64,000 bases of DNA from Streptomyces polyasparticus (GCF_014493765.1 NZ_JACTVJ010000029.1:62001-126000), one strand, 5' to 3'; shown: positions 23,710 to 32,804, counted from the first letter of the stretch. The notes: generated by a model not told the origin, from the sequence alone. Made by a program: numbers and translations.

Positions 23710-25242
23710 TCAGGAGTTCACGGGAGTACCCGGATCGACGACACGCAGGCGTGAGACGTCCGCGTCGATCGCCCCGCGTACGTATCCGTTGGGTGCCGCG
23801 GCCGTGCGCTGCAGGAAGCCGACCACCTGCTCGGTGATCACCTCGCCGGGCAGCACATTCGGAATACCCGGCGGATACGCGGCCAGCGTGTCGGCGGCGA
23901 TCATGCCCACCGCCTTCTCCGCCGGGACCGCGCACGACGGACTCAGGAACGCCTGGCGTGCCGTCATCCGCGCCGGGCCCGGGGTCGGCAGCCACAAGCG
24001 GGGCAGGTCGCGCTCCGTGCTCGGCGCGGGGTGAGCCGGCAGACAGTGCAGTGCCTCGATGAAGCGGTCGGTGTCGGGGGCCGCGCCCGCGCCGATCACG
24101 GCCACGACGGCCGCGTCCGTCGCCACTTCGACCAGCACCTGATGGTCCCTGGCCAGCAGAGTGCGCGCCTCGTGTCCGGAGATACCGCCCGCGCGGGTGT
24201 CGACGGCTATACGCAGCGGGTCCGCGGCGACGACATCCCCGAACCTGTCGAAGGTGTCGCTGACGAGCGAGAACCTACCCAGCCTGCGGATGGCGCCGCG
24301 CACCCGGTCGGCGGCCGCCACCGATGCGCCGATCGCCTCCTTGTTGCCCACCAGGGCGGCACGCGCCACATCGAGTGACGCCGCCAGCAGGGCACTGGCA
24401 CTCGTCGACTGCACCATCCGGAACGCCCGGTCGATCAGCGGCTCGAGACGGTCGGCGAACGGGCCGTGCCCCAGGTGCAGCATCGCGGACTGCGTGAGAC
24501 TGCCGCCCAGCTTGTGCGTGCTGGAGACGACCAGATCCGCACCCTGGGCCAGCGCCCCGGACGGCAGGTCGGGGTGGAATCCGAAATGCGAGCCCCAGGC
24601 CTCGTCGACGAACAGCGGAACCCCGGCGGCATGAGCGGTGTCCGCCAGGGCCCGCACATCGGCGACCGCGCCGAAATAGCTGGGCGTCACGACGTACGCA
24701 GCCGCCGTGTCCGGCTGCTCGGCCAGCGCCTCGGCCAGGTCGTCCGCGGTGATCCCGTGGGCGATCCCCTGTACGGGATCGACGGACGGCGCCACGAACC
24801 GCGCCGCGAGTCCCGAGAGGACGAGCCCGTCTATGACGCTCGAATGCACGCTGCGCTGGACGACGAGCGTCCTGCCGAGGGCCGGTGCGACGAGCGAGGC
24901 GATCTGGTTGCCCTGCGAGGCACCGTTCGTCAGAAACCAGGTCCGACGGGCACCCCAGGCCTCCGCCGCGAGCGACTGCGCCTCCTCCAGGGGCGACCCC
25001 GTACCGAGGTCGATTCCTTCCAGAAGCGGCGGGAAGTCCAGCCGGAGGGGGGCATCGCCGACGAGGGCGGCCAGGTGCCCGAAGGGGTCGGGGTCGCCCG
25101 CGTGTCCGGGGACGTTCAGCCGGAGCCAGCTGCGGCCCGCATGGGCCTTGAGCGCTGTGGCGTAGGGAGTGCGGTGCTGCGCGGCGACGGTGCCGTGACC
25201 TGCAGCGATGGGTGCGGGTGAGGCGGGAGGTGCGATGTTCAC
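23710..25242 (-). CDS. Orn/Lys/Arg decarboxylase-family PLP enzyme
   Basis: A 510-aa fold-type I PLP protein. The N-terminal NVPGHAGDPDPFG and LTNGASQGNQIASL match the Orn/Lys/Arg decarboxylase class; the PLP lysine is in SSTHKLGGSLTQSAML, and LFVDEAWGSHFGFHP holds the cofactor-binding Asp. It likely decarboxylates a basic amino acid, though some members are lyases or aminotransferases. Start GTG 25242 has no strong ribosome site. It is divergent from a LysR gene 73 bp away, which probably regulates it. Confidence 0.83.
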   Translation of the reverse strand: MNIAPPASPAPIAAGHGTVAAQHRTPYATALKAHAGRSWLRLNVPGHAGDPDPFGHLAALVGDAPLRLDFPPLLEGIDLGTGSPLEEAQSLAAEAWGARRTWFLTNGASQGNQIASLVAPALGRTLVVQRSVHSSVIDGLVLSGLAARFVAPSVDPVQGIAHGITADDLAEALAEQPDTAAAYVVTPSYFGAVADVRALADTAHAAGVPLFVDEAWGSHFGFHPDLPSGALAQGADLVVSSTHKLGGSLTQSAMLHLGHGPFADRLEPLIDRAFRMVQSTSASALLAASLDVARAALVGNKEAIGASVAAADRVRGAIRRLGRFSLVSDTFDRFGDVVAADPLRIAVDTRAGGISGHEARTLLARDHQVLVEVATDAAVVAVIGAGAAPDTDRFIEALHCLPAHPAPSTERDLPRLWLPTPGPARMTARQAFLSPSCAVPAEKAVGMIAADTLAAYPPGIPNVLPGEVITEQVVGFLQRTAAAPNGYVRGAIDADVSRLRVVDPGTPVNS

Positions 25243-25302
25243 GCCGGTGAGCGTGGCAGGCGCCCGGCCATCGAGGAATACATCAAATACCTGGGGGGCT
25301 CC

Positions 25303-25315
25303 ATAGACTGTCTAT
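25303..25315. promoter_or_regulatory. ATAGACTGTCTAT palindrome abutting the lysR start, with leaderless -10
   Basis: ATAGAC-T-GTCTAT is a perfect 13-bp palindrome ending at the base before the lysR ATG (25316). Within it, TAGACT (25304-25309) is 6 nt from the ATG, matching a -10 box for a leaderless mRNA. A regulator bound to the palindrome would cover the promoter and the start. Confidence 0.55.
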
Positions 25316-26230
25316 ATGCTCGAGCTGCGCCAACTGCACGTACTCAAGGCCATCGCCCGCGAGGGTTCACTCGCCGCCGCGGCCCGTGCGCTGCACTACT
25401 CCCAGCCCACGATCACGCACCATCTGGCGGCGCTCGAAGCACACTTCGGGCATCGGCTCGTGCAGCGCGGCCCGCGCGGAGCCGAGCTCAACGAACTGGG
25501 CAGCAGTCTCCTGCCGCACGCCGAGGCGGTCCTGGAGCGGCTGCGTCTCGCCGAGCAGGAGATCCGCGACCTCGCCGAGCAGGGGACGCATGCCGTGCAC
25601 ATCGGCACGTTCCCGACTGCCGGCGCCCTGCTGCTGCCGCCGGCGGTGAAGGCACTGCTCCAGGCCGGCGTACGGGTAACGCTCAGCGAAGGCGAACTGC
25701 CCATGCTGCTCAAGGGGTTGAGGGCGCGGCAGCTGCACGCGGCGCTCGTCTTCTCCGAGCCCGGTGAGCATCTGGATCTCGACGAGGAGTTCGAGCTGCA
25801 CGCTCTGCTGCGCGACCCGCTCCAACTCGTGCTGCCGAGAAACCACCGGTTCGCCGACCGGGACCACGTACCGCTGGAGGAGCTCGAAAACGACGACTGG
25901 ATCGGGGCCGCCGACCCGGGCGACCCCTGCGACCGCGCCCTGTCGCGGGCCTGCGCCAAGCACTCCTTCCAGCCCGTGTACACGCTGCGCACCGACGACT
26001 ACGCCGTCGTGCAGGGCTTCGTGGCCGCCGGTGCGGGGATCGCCCTCGTGCCGCGGCTCGCCCTGAGCACACCGCACCGCGGTGTCGTCCTCCGTCAGCT
26101 CGCCGATCTGCCGCTCGCCCGCGAGGTCAGCGTCGCCGCGCTGCGCACCTCCGCCGCCGGCAGCATCCCCACGCTGGTGGAGCATCTGCGCACCCAGGCA
26201 CACACGATCCAGCGGCGCTGGAGCGACTGA
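25316..26230 (+). CDS. LysR-family transcriptional regulator
   Basis: A 304-aa protein with the LysR helix-turn-helix at residues 1-60 (LRQLHVLKAIAREGSLAAAA, YSQPTITHHLAALE) and a substrate-binding domain (VHIGTFPTAGALLLPPAVKAL). Length is normal. No Shine-Dalgarno site; the ATG follows a -10-like TAGACT by 6 nt. It is divergent from the PLP decarboxylase, its probable target, with a 13-bp palindrome at its own promoter suggesting autoregulation. Confidence 0.87.
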   Translation: MLELRQLHVLKAIAREGSLAAAARALHYSQPTITHHLAALEAHFGHRLVQRGPRGAELNELGSSLLPHAEAVLERLRLAEQEIRDLAEQGTHAVHIGTFPTAGALLLPPAVKALLQAGVRVTLSEGELPMLLKGLRARQLHAALVFSEPGEHLDLDEEFELHALLRDPLQLVLPRNHRFADRDHVPLEELENDDWIGAADPGDPCDRALSRACAKHSFQPVYTLRTDDYAVVQGFVAAGAGIALVPRLALSTPHRGVVLRQLADLPLAREVSVAALRTSAAGSIPTLVEHLRTQAHTIQRRWSD

Positions 26231-26320
26231 CCGGGCTGGGGACGTGCTAGGCGCCGACGGTCGCACCCGATCCGCGCACCGACGCATCAGTACGCGGACC
26301 GGGCAACAGCCCCTACGGGC

Positions 26321-27493
26321 CTAGCCGATGACCTCGGTCACGGTCCCCGCCCCGACCGTGCGCCCGCCCTCGCGGATCGCGAAGCCGAGGCCGGACTCCA
26401 GTGGGACGTCACGGCCCAGTTCGACCGTCATCGTGACGGTGTCCCCGGGACGCGCGACCGCCGCCTCACCGAGGTCGACGTCGCCGACCACGTCCGCGGT
26501 ACGGATGTAGAACTGCGGCCGGTACCCGGTCGTGAGCGGGGTCGTACGGCCGCCCTCGCGACCCGACAGGACGTACACCTGCGCGGTGAACCGCCGCGCG
26601 GGCTGCACGCTGCCGGGCGCCGCGACCACATGACCGCGGCGGACCGCGTCGCGCGGGACACCGCGGAGCAGCAGGGCGACGTTGTCACCGGCCTGCGCCT
26701 CGTCCATCGGCTTCCCGAAGGTCTCCAGACCCGTCACGACCGACTCGACCTCCGCACCGAGCACTTGCACACGGTCACCCATGCGCACGGTGCCGCGCTC
26801 GATGGCACCCGTGACGACCGTGCCGCGACCCGTGATGGTCAGGACGTTCTCCACGGGCAGCAGGAACGGTGCGTCGACGTACCGCTCCGGCATCGGGACG
26901 TAGGTGTCCACCGCGTCGAGCAGCGCCTCGATCGAGGCGGTCCAACGCGGGTCGCCGTCAAGGGCCTTGAGGCCGGACACCGGGACGACCGGGACCGAGT
27001 CCCCGTCGTAGCCGTGCTGCGAGAGCAGGTCGCGGACCTCCAGCTCGACGAGCTCGATCAGCTCCGCGTCGCCCGTGTCGGCCTTGTTGAGGGCGACCAC
27101 GATGTGGTCGACCCCGACCTGGCGGGCGAGCAGGACGTGCTCGGCGGTCTGCGGCATGATGCCGTCGGCCGCGGAGACGACGAGGATCGCCCCGTCGAGC
27201 TGGGCGGCGCCGGTGACCATGTTCTTGATGTAGTCGGCGTGGCCGGGCATGTCGACATGCGCGTAGTGCCGGGTGTCGGTCTCGTACTCGACGTGCGCGA
27301 TGTTGATGGTGATGCCGCGGGCGGCCTCCTCCGGAGCCTTGTCGATCCGGTCGAAGGGCACGAACGTGCCGCTGCCGCGCTCGGCGAGCACCTTCGTGAT
27401 CGCGGCGGTGAGGGTGGTCTTGCCGTGGTCGACGTGGCCCATGGTGCCGATGTTGAGGTGCGGCTTGGTGCGCACGTATGCCGTCTTGGACAT
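26321..27493 (-). CDS. tuf3: elongation factor Tu, divergent Tuf3 type
   Basis: A 390-aa EF-Tu from ATG 27493, with AAGGA 6 nt upstream. G1 is [10 protein letters not shown]2 [15 protein letters not shown]3 DMPGHADY (usual DCPGHADY), and G4 NKAD (usual NKCD). Domain 3 reads [18 protein letters not shown] where canonical EF-Tu has an H-rich PFFNNYRPQ. This pattern fits the third, non-housekeeping tuf gene known in Streptomyces, which is expressed under stress or late growth. It stands alone rather than in the str operon. A role in tolerance to EF-Tu-binding antibiotics is possible but not shown. Confidence 0.88.
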   Translation of the reverse strand: MSKTAYVRTKPHLNIGTMGHVDHGKTTLTAAITKVLAERGSGTFVPFDRIDKAPEEAARGITINIAHVEYETDTRHYAHVDMPGHADYIKNMVTGAAQLDGAILVVSAADGIMPQTAEHVLLARQVGVDHIVVALNKADTGDAELIELVELEVRDLLSQHGYDGDSVPVVPVSGLKALDGDPRWTASIEALLDAVDTYVPMPERYVDAPFLLPVENVLTITGRGTVVTGAIERGTVRMGDRVQVLGAEVESVVTGLETFGKPMDEAQAGDNVALLLRGVPRDAVRRGHVVAAPGSVQPARRFTAQVYVLSGREGGRTTPLTTGYRPQFYIRTADVVGDVDLGEAAVARPGDTVTMTVELGRDVPLESGLGFAIREGGRTVGAGTVTEVIG

Positions 27494-27648
27494 TGCTTGT
27501 CCTTCTGGGTTCCCTGTCAGTGCAGGGCAGTTGATGGTCCTCCGCACCGGTTGCCGGCCGGTTTGCCGCGAAGGGCGGCGGAAGACGGGGACCCCTCGGA
27601 TCACACCGACCCTCCCCCTGCGGGGTCCGCCGGAATGTCCGGGGAGAG

Positions 27649-27831
27649 TCAGCTTCGGACGCCGTCGAAGGCGTCGACGAACAGATCGGCTGCGAGAGCG
27701 GCCGCGAGATCAGCCGCGAGTGCGGCCGCGAAGAAAGGCGCGAGGGAATCCTCGGCAACGGCCTGGCAACCGGCAGCCCGAGCAGCGCCCGCGACTGCGG
27801 GCGTAGCTGCGAGGAAGGTCTGCCGGAACAT
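27649..27831 (-). CDS. possible 60-aa Ala-rich small protein
   Basis: An ATG at 27831 with AGAGGA 7 nt upstream opens a 60-codon frame. The product is Ala/Asp-rich with an internal duplication ([16 protein letters not shown]), suggesting an amphipathic helix, and one Cys. It is the only sensible gene in the 408-bp gap between tuf3 and the VOC gene. I recognise no family, and the composition could arise by chance in GC-rich DNA. The rest of the gap (27494-27648) is the tuf3 leader with no further gene seen. Confidence 0.35.
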   Translation of the reverse strand: MFRQTFLAATPAVAGAARAAGCQAVAEDSLAPFFAAALAADLAAALAADLFVDAFDGVRS

Positions 27832-27901
27832 GCTGTGATCCTCTACTGTCGGCGTACCCACGTCCAACGAATTACCGTCAGCAGCTATTCCGGGGAGTGG
27901 C

Positions 27902-28255
27902 ATGCCGAACCGTTGGGTCGGAGTGACCGTCGACTGTCTGGACGTGGAGCGCGTCGCGGCGTTCTGGAGCGTCCTGCTCGACCGGCCGAAAGGCCCGTCG
28001 ATGCCGGGCTGGATCTATCTCGGCCATGTGGACGACCCGCAGCCGCGGCTGGTGTTCCAGCCGGTGACCGAGCCGCAGCAGGGCAAGGTGCGGCTGCATT
28101 TGGACGTTCTGGTGGACGACATCGACGCGGGCGTCGCCCAAGTCCTCGCCCTCGGCGGCACGTTCACCGGGGAGCGGCATGACTACGAGGAGGGTGTGGT
28201 GCTGGTCATGGCCGATCCCGAGGGGCATGAGTTCTGCCTGTCGCAGTTCTACTGA
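27902..28255 (+). CDS. VOC-family (glyoxalase-like) protein
   Basis: A 117-aa single-domain vicinal-oxygen-chelate protein: VGVTVDCLDVERVAAFWSVLL, LHLDVLVDDIDAGVAQVLALGG and VLVMADPEGHEFCLSQF are the standard betaalphabetabetabeta features, with candidate metal ligands in HLDV and the GHEFC Glu. GGGGAG precedes the ATG. Enzyme activity cannot be predicted for such short VOC proteins; resistance and detoxification roles are common. Confidence 0.82.
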   Translation: MPNRWVGVTVDCLDVERVAAFWSVLLDRPKGPSMPGWIYLGHVDDPQPRLVFQPVTEPQQGKVRLHLDVLVDDIDAGVAQVLALGGTFTGERHDYEEGVVLVMADPEGHEFCLSQFY

Positions 28256-28267
28256 CCGTACTGAGGC

Positions 28268-29011
28268 CTATGGACGCCCGACGTTCTTGAGCGCCTCGCG
28301 CACCGACAGCGGCGACAGGCGCTGCTCATGGGCGGCCACGAAGTCCCGTACGGCCTGCGCGTCCGTCTTCGCGTACTCCCGAAGGCACCAGCCGATCGCC
28401 TTGCGGATGAAGAAGTCCGGATGCCCGCTCTGCCGCAGGCAGTAGCCGAAGAGGCGGTCGGGGTCGGTCGCGTCCTTGTAGCGCAGCTGGTGCAGCAGCG
28501 CCGTGCGCGCGACCCAGAGGTCGTCGTCCTCGATCCACGCGTCCATGTCGCGCTCGAGCCGCGGATCCGCGGCCACAAGGCCGCCGACGACATGTACGGC
28601 CAGTGCGTCGACCGTGTCCCACCACGGAAGTGTGGTGACCAGATGCCGGGCGACCGGAAGGAAGGCGGACGAGAGGCGCTTGCCGTGGCGCCGCAGATAG
28701 TCGACGGCGAAGTAGTGGTACTCGCGCTCCGGCAGCCGCCAGGCGCGCAGCGCGACGGCTGTGCAGTCCGCCTCGTCCGGCCGCGGCAGCCCTTCGAGCA
28801 CGATCTTGGACAGCGCCTTGCGCTCGGGGGACGCGATCCCGAGAAAGGGAGCGACCCCTTTCATGTACGCGGCCATCTGCTCGGCACGCGCCGCGTCCGC
28901 ACCCTTCCCGTACGTGGGGACCAGGCGTTCCAGTACGAGATCGGCCAGCGCACTGGCCGGAACCGACGGTGAAGCGGACGCGGCGCCGTCCGCGGCATGC
29001 CGAGCACTCAT
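28268..29011 (-). CDS. AlkD-like DNA alkylation repair protein
   Basis: A 247-aa all-helical HEAT-like repeat protein of the AlkC/AlkD class: YMKGVAPFLGIASPERKALSK, EREYHYFAVDYLRRHGKRLS, LPWWDTVDALAVHVVGGLV and KAIGWCLREYAKTD. This family removes N3/N7-alkylated bases without flipping them. WWDTVD carries the Trp and Asp positions expected at the AlkD active site. The start may be ATG 29011 or GTG 29020. It is convergent with the VOC gene, 12 bp apart. Confidence 0.85.
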   Translation of the reverse strand: MSARHAADGAASASPSVPASALADLVLERLVPTYGKGADAARAEQMAAYMKGVAPFLGIASPERKALSKIVLEGLPRPDEADCTAVALRAWRLPEREYHYFAVDYLRRHGKRLSSAFLPVARHLVTTLPWWDTVDALAVHVVGGLVAADPRLERDMDAWIEDDDLWVARTALLHQLRYKDATDPDRLFGYCLRQSGHPDFFIRKAIGWCLREYAKTDAQAVRDFVAAHEQRLSPLSVREALKNVGRP

Positions 29012-29184
29012 GAGACGCACCCCACGAAGCGAGGAAACAGCGAGGAATCGAGGTCAGAGACGAAGCAGTGGGCGGAGACGGACGCGCAGACTCAGGCCGT
29101 GCCGTACGGAAACACAGCAGTACTGAGACAGAGGTGAGACGCAGACTACGGCGATCAGTGAGGTTTGTCGGTTAGTCTCCCCGG

Positions 29185-29925
29185 ATGTCGGACACCGTCA
29201 CACGAGCTGCTACGAGCGCCACGCTCGCGCGGCCTGCCCCCGGCGACCGGGCGTTTGCCGTGCGCTGCGGCAGGGCGCTGCTCTCGCCGTGGTCACGGCT
29301 CGGGCTGCTCGTCCTGCTGCTCGCCGCCGCGGGCGCCGGCGTCCTCGTCTTCGAACCCCAGCGGCTGCTCGCCGAGGGCTGGCCGCCCCAGGTCGGCGGC
29401 GCCGCGGCCGTGGTGCTGTTCTCGGTCGCGTACGGCGTGTGCACGGCGGCCTTCGTCCCCCGGCCGCTCCTGAACCTCGCCGCCGGTGCGCTCTTCGGCG
29501 CGCAGGCCGGGCTCGTGGGAGCGATCGCCGGCACGGTCCTGGGGGCGGGCATCGCCTTCGGGCTCGGCCGCATCCTCGGCCAGGACGCGTTGCGCCCCCT
29601 GCTGCGCGGCCGGATCGTCCAGGCCGTCGACGGGCAGCTCAGCCGGCACGGCTTCCGCTCGATGCTCGCCGCGCGCCTCTTCCCGGGGATCCCCTTCTGG
29701 GCGGCGAACTACTGCGCGGCGGTCTCGCGTATGCGCGTGACTCCGTTCCTTCTGGCGACCGCGCTCGGCTCGATTCCCAATACGGCCGCGTATGTCATCG
29801 CCGGCAGCCAGGCCTCGGCGCCCACCTCGCCCGCGTTCCTGATCGCGATGGGGTTCATCGCCGTGACGGGGCTGGGCGGGGCGATAGTCGCCTGGCGCAA
29901 GCGCCACCGTCTGCGCGGGCACTGA
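29185..29925 (+). CDS. TVP38/TMEM64 (DedA-like) membrane protein
   Basis: A 246-aa protein with about six hydrophobic segments and the VTT/DedA core FVPRPLLNLAAGALFGAQAG, G-rich helix GTVLGAGIAFGLGR and ARLFPGIPFWAANYCAAVS. These proteins reside in the cytoplasmic membrane and are linked to lipid scrambling or transport. The ATG has TAGTCT exactly 6 nt upstream and no Shine-Dalgarno site, suggesting a leaderless transcript. A 32-bp tandem repeat begins immediately after its stop. Confidence 0.84.
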   Translation: MSDTVTRAATSATLARPAPGDRAFAVRCGRALLSPWSRLGLLVLLLAAAGAGVLVFEPQRLLAEGWPPQVGGAAAVVLFSVAYGVCTAAFVPRPLLNLAAGALFGAQAGLVGAIAGTVLGAGIAFGLGRILGQDALRPLLRGRIVQAVDGQLSRHGFRSMLAARLFPGIPFWAANYCAAVSRMRVTPFLLATALGSIPNTAAYVIAGSQASAPTSPAFLIAMGFIAVTGLGGAIVAWRKRHRLRGH

Positions 29926-30021
29926 GCCCGGGCACGGTCAGCGGCCTATCCGTCCAGGCCTGGGCACGGTCAGCTGCCTCTCCGTCCAAGCCCGGGGACG
30001 GTCAGCTGCCTCTCCGTCCGG
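29926..30021 (+). repeat. 32-bp tandem repeat, three copies, directly after the TVP38 stop
   Basis: Three head-to-tail 32-bp units (29926-29957, 29958-29989, 29990-30021) share GGCACGGTCAGC and CCTCTCCGTCC cores with a few substitutions. There are no spacers, so it is not a CRISPR. It fills much of the 285-bp gap before uppP; the rest of the gap shows nothing else clear. Confidence 0.85.
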
Positions 30022-30210
30022 CGTGAGCGCCGGGGCGCGCACGGAGCGCCCACCCGATGACGCTAGGCTGCACGGGGCAACCGCATGATCACCCGAGAAC
30101 CCTCACCCCGATACCCGGGGATCGACGGCTGCCCAGGACCACAGCCCCCGCAGCGCCTGGCCCGCAAGTTTGCCGGTCGGCTCGAGACCAGTACTTGGAC
30201 GGCTTAGTAC

Positions 30211-31086
30211 ATGTCTTGGTTCGAATCCCTGATCCTCGGACTCGTCCAGGGACTCACGGAGTTCCTCCCGATCTCCTCCAGCGCACATCTGCGCCTGACG
30301 GCCGCGTTCGCCGGCTGGCACGACCCGGGTGCGGCGTTCACGGCGATCACGCAGATCGGCACCGAGACCGCCGTCCTGATCTACTTCCGCAAGGACATCG
30401 CCCGCATTCTCTCGGCGTGGTTCCGCTCGCTGACGAACAAGGCGCTGCGCAGTGACCACGACGCCCAGATGGGCTGGCTCGTGATCGTCGGCTCGATCCC
30501 GATCGGGGTACTCGGCGTCACGCTCAAGGACCAGATCGAGGGACCGTTCCGCGATCTGCGTCTGATCGCCACCACCCTGATCGTGATGGGCATCGTGCTC
30601 GGCATCGCCGACCGCCTCGCGGCCCGCGACGAAACCGGCGGCCGGCACCGCGCGGTCAGGGAGCGCAAGACGCTCAAGGACCTGAGCGTGAAGGACGGCC
30701 TCATCTACGGCTTCTGCCAGGCGATGGCCCTGATCCCCGGCGTCTCCCGCTCGGGCGCCACCATCAGCGGCGGCCTCCTCATGGGCTACACCCGTGAGGC
30801 AGCGGCCCGCTACTCCTTCCTCCTCGCGATCCCCGCGGTCCTGGCCTCCGGCCTCTTCGAGCTGAAGGACGCCGGCGAGGGCGGCCACGTCTCGTGGGGC
30901 CCGACGATCTTCGCGACGATCATCGCTTTCGTGGTGGGTTATGCCGTCATCGCCTGGTTCATGAAGTTCATCTCGACCAAGTCCTTCATGCCCTTCGTCT
31001 ACTACCGTGTCGTGCTCGGCATCGTGCTGTTCGTCCTGGTGGGGATGGGCGTCCTGAGCCCGCATGCGGGTGAGTCGGCGGGCTGA
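30211..31086 (+). CDS. uppP: undecaprenyl-diphosphatase (UppP/BacA)
   Basis: A 291-aa polytopic enzyme with both family signatures: GLTEFLPISSSAH near the N-terminus (catalytic Glu/His) and PGVSRSGATISGGL in the middle. It dephosphorylates undecaprenyl pyrophosphate to recycle the lipid carrier of cell-wall synthesis and gives bacitracin tolerance. MSWFESLILGLVQG is the usual family start, so 30211 is secure although the ribosome site is weak. A strong hairpin terminator follows at 31124-31160. Confidence 0.93.
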   Translation: MSWFESLILGLVQGLTEFLPISSSAHLRLTAAFAGWHDPGAAFTAITQIGTETAVLIYFRKDIARILSAWFRSLTNKALRSDHDAQMGWLVIVGSIPIGVLGVTLKDQIEGPFRDLRLIATTLIVMGIVLGIADRLAARDETGGRHRAVRERKTLKDLSVKDGLIYGFCQAMALIPGVSRSGATISGGLLMGYTREAAARYSFLLAIPAVLASGLFELKDAGEGGHVSWGPTIFATIIAFVVGYAVIAWFMKFISTKSFMPFVYYRVVLGIVLFVLVGMGVLSPHAGESAG

Positions 31087-31123
31087 GCCAGACGGTTCGA
31101 AGCCCCGGCCCCGAGCGACCACA

Positions 31124-31160
31124 CGCGGAAGCGGCCCCCACCATGGGGGCCGCTTCCGCG
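31124..31160 (+). terminator. 16-bp perfect hairpin terminator after uppP
   Basis: CGCGGAAGCGGCCCCC (31124-31139) pairs perfectly with 31145-31160 around a 5-nt loop, followed by TTCTTG. It lies 38 bp after the uppP stop. Confidence 0.85.
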
Positions 31161-31216
31161 TTCTTGAGGATCGCGCCACGAGCCCTGGATGATGGGCGTC
31201 GTCGAGGGGGGCGAGC

Positions 31217-31576
31217 GTGGGTCGTTGGGGTGTGGTTGCGCAGGTTCACCAAGGTGAGTCGTATCGGACGGAGTTCGTCTGTCGTGGGCGGGAGACGAAG
31301 CGGCAGGCGGTGGAGGAGCTGCGGGCCCTCGTGCACACGTATCTGCCGAGCAAGAACATCATCGAGCAGTGGCGGCACGTGTACCGCTTCGCCGGCCAGG
31401 AGACGTATCTGGTGGTGGTCAAAGGCGTGATGAGCAAGTGGGAGTGCACGCTGAGCGTCGTGGAGCTCGTGGCGGATTCGGCCGATCCGGCGGTCGCCGA
31501 AAGTGCGCTGCGGGAGGAGGACGCCCTGCCGGGGGTCGACGACGGTCCGCAGGACCGGGTCCCGCCCGGCTACTGA
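31217..31576 (+). CDS. small conserved-looking hypothetical protein
   Basis: A 119-aa soluble protein from GTG 31217 with AGGGGG upstream. It has an RRETKRQAVEELRAL-type helix and a beta-rich YRFAGQETYLVVVKGVMSKWECTLSVVEL core, then an acidic C-terminus. I do not recognise the family. It starts just after the uppP terminator and is convergent with the vWA gene, whose 3' region carries a tandem repeat. Confidence 0.6.
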   Translation: MGRWGVVAQVHQGESYRTEFVCRGRETKRQAVEELRALVHTYLPSKNIIEQWRHVYRFAGQETYLVVVKGVMSKWECTLSVVELVADSADPAVAESALREEDALPGVDDGPQDRVPPGY

Positions 31577-31590
31577 CACGCGCCCGCCGC

Positions 31591-31675
31591 GCCCGCACCA
31601 CGTCCAGCGCAGGACCCCCGCCCGCATCACGTCAGCGCAGGACCCCGGCCCACACCACCTCAGCGCAGGACCCCC
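31591..31675. repeat. 28-bp-type tandem repeat overlapping the vWA gene 3' end
   Basis: Three imperfect units (about 31591-31619, 31620-31646, 31647-31675) share CAGCGCAGGACCCC. The first unit from the vWA side contains its last codons and stop; the outer copies repeat the same end sequence downstream, out of frame. Confidence 0.7.
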
Positions 31676-32358
31676 GCCGCCGATGCCGCCCGCAGCCAGT
31701 CCGGGAACTCCCCCATCAGGCGGTCGTACAGGACCCCGTCCGGGATCAGCTTCGGGTCCTTGCCCGCCGGGAAGAAGCCCGCGTTGTCGACGAGGCGCTT
31801 CTTCGGTACGGCCAGGTCGTCGAGCTTGCGCAGGAAGCCGAACTCGTCGTCCCCGTAGCCGATGAACTGCCAGAAGATCGGCAGCTCGGCCGCCTTGCAC
31901 AGGGTCTTCTCAGCCGCGCGGCGCGAGTCCGGGGAGCCGTCGGTCTGGAAGAGCACGAACGCGGGTGCCTCGACACCGCTGTCGAGGTAGTGGCCGATGA
32001 CGGCTTCCATGGCGGCGGCGTAATTGGTGGTGCCCATGTGCCCGAGCGCGTCGTGGAGTTCGGTGATGCGGCCCTGGTAGTGGTCGAGGCTGATGTCGAC
32101 GGCGGCGTGGGCGTCCGTGTCGAAGAAGACGGTGGGCACGATGCCGTCGTCGTCGAGGTTCGCGGAGAGACCGAGGGCCTGCTCGGCGAGGTGCTGCATG
32201 CTGCCGTCCTTGTAGTACCTGCGCATGCTTCCCGAGCGGTCCAGTACGAGGTAGACGGCGGCCCGCCGGCCCGTGAGTCCCTGCTTCTCCAGGGATACGG
32301 CGGCCGTCTTGACCAGGCTGACGAGGCCGGCCGGGACCTTCTCGAAGTCGATCGGCAT
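31660..32358 (-). CDS. von Willebrand factor A domain protein (TerF-like)
   Basis: A 232-aa protein from ATG 32358 with AAGGAG 9 nt upstream. The MIDAS metal site shows YLVLDRSGSMRRYYKDGS, then TNY and FQTDGSPDS in the expected order. This is the vWA subgroup seen beside tellurite and general stress resistance genes in actinobacteria. It is probably cytoplasmic and binds a partner through Mg2+; no other ter genes are in the window. Its terminal sequence is repeated downstream. Confidence 0.84.
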   Translation of the reverse strand: MPIDFEKVPAGLVSLVKTAAVSLEKQGLTGRRAAVYLVLDRSGSMRRYYKDGSMQHLAEQALGLSANLDDDGIVPTVFFDTDAHAAVDISLDHYQGRITELHDALGHMGTTNYAAAMEAVIGHYLDSGVEAPAFVLFQTDGSPDSRRAAEKTLCKAAELPIFWQFIGYGDDEFGFLRKLDDLAVPKKRLVDNAGFFPAGKDPKLIPDGVLYDRLMGEFPDWLRAASAAGVLR

Positions 32359-32561
32359 GCGGATGCGCTCCTTACGTGTCGGTGAGAGGGATGACCGCCG
32401 GGGCGGCCGGACGGTTGCACCGGCGGGGCAACCGTCCACGGCGGCTCGGCGACTTCTGCGGAATCCGGGGCAATCCCGCCGGACAGCCGCTCCGAACTTC
32501 CAGGGCCGACACCCGTCGGCAGTTCAACAGTTCGGCAGTTATCCGGCAGTGAGGAGCCACC

Positions 32562-32789
32562 ATGCAGCACAGCGCCACCACACCCCGCCGCAGGCGGATC
32601 AAGCGGCTCGCCGTCGCGGCCGCGGCAGTCGCCGCGTTCGCCGGCGGCGGGTTGGCCGCAGCCGGTCCGGCCTCGGCCGACACCTTCTGCGGTGAGACCG
32701 GCGACGGCGGATTCGGGTGTGTGATCGACCAGGGCGACGGCACGTTCAAGATGGTCAACAGCAACGGGGACATCGTCTACAACTGGTGA
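32562..32789 (+). CDS. 75-aa secreted two-cysteine peptide
   Basis: ATG 32562 has GAGGAG upstream. Residues 1-39 form a clear signal peptide (RRRRIKR, Ala/Val core, ASA before D40). The predicted mature peptide is only 36 residues, with C43 and C53 placed to form one disulfide, then a Gly/Asn-rich hydrophilic end with two aromatic residues last (NW). A strong hairpin terminator follows 15 bp after the stop, so it is its own transcription unit. I do not recognise it; it might be a cell-surface or signalling peptide. Confidence 0.72.
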   Translation: MQHSATTPRRRRIKRLAVAAAAVAAFAGGGLAAAGPASADTFCGETGDGGFGCVIDQGDGTFKMVNSNGDIVYNW

Positions 32790-32804
32790 TTCTCCAGCCG
32801 AGTC

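Noticed and set aside
29926-30021. Three 32-bp repeats considered as a CRISPR array
   Set aside because: Units are head to tail with no spacers and are imperfect; no cas gene is in the window.
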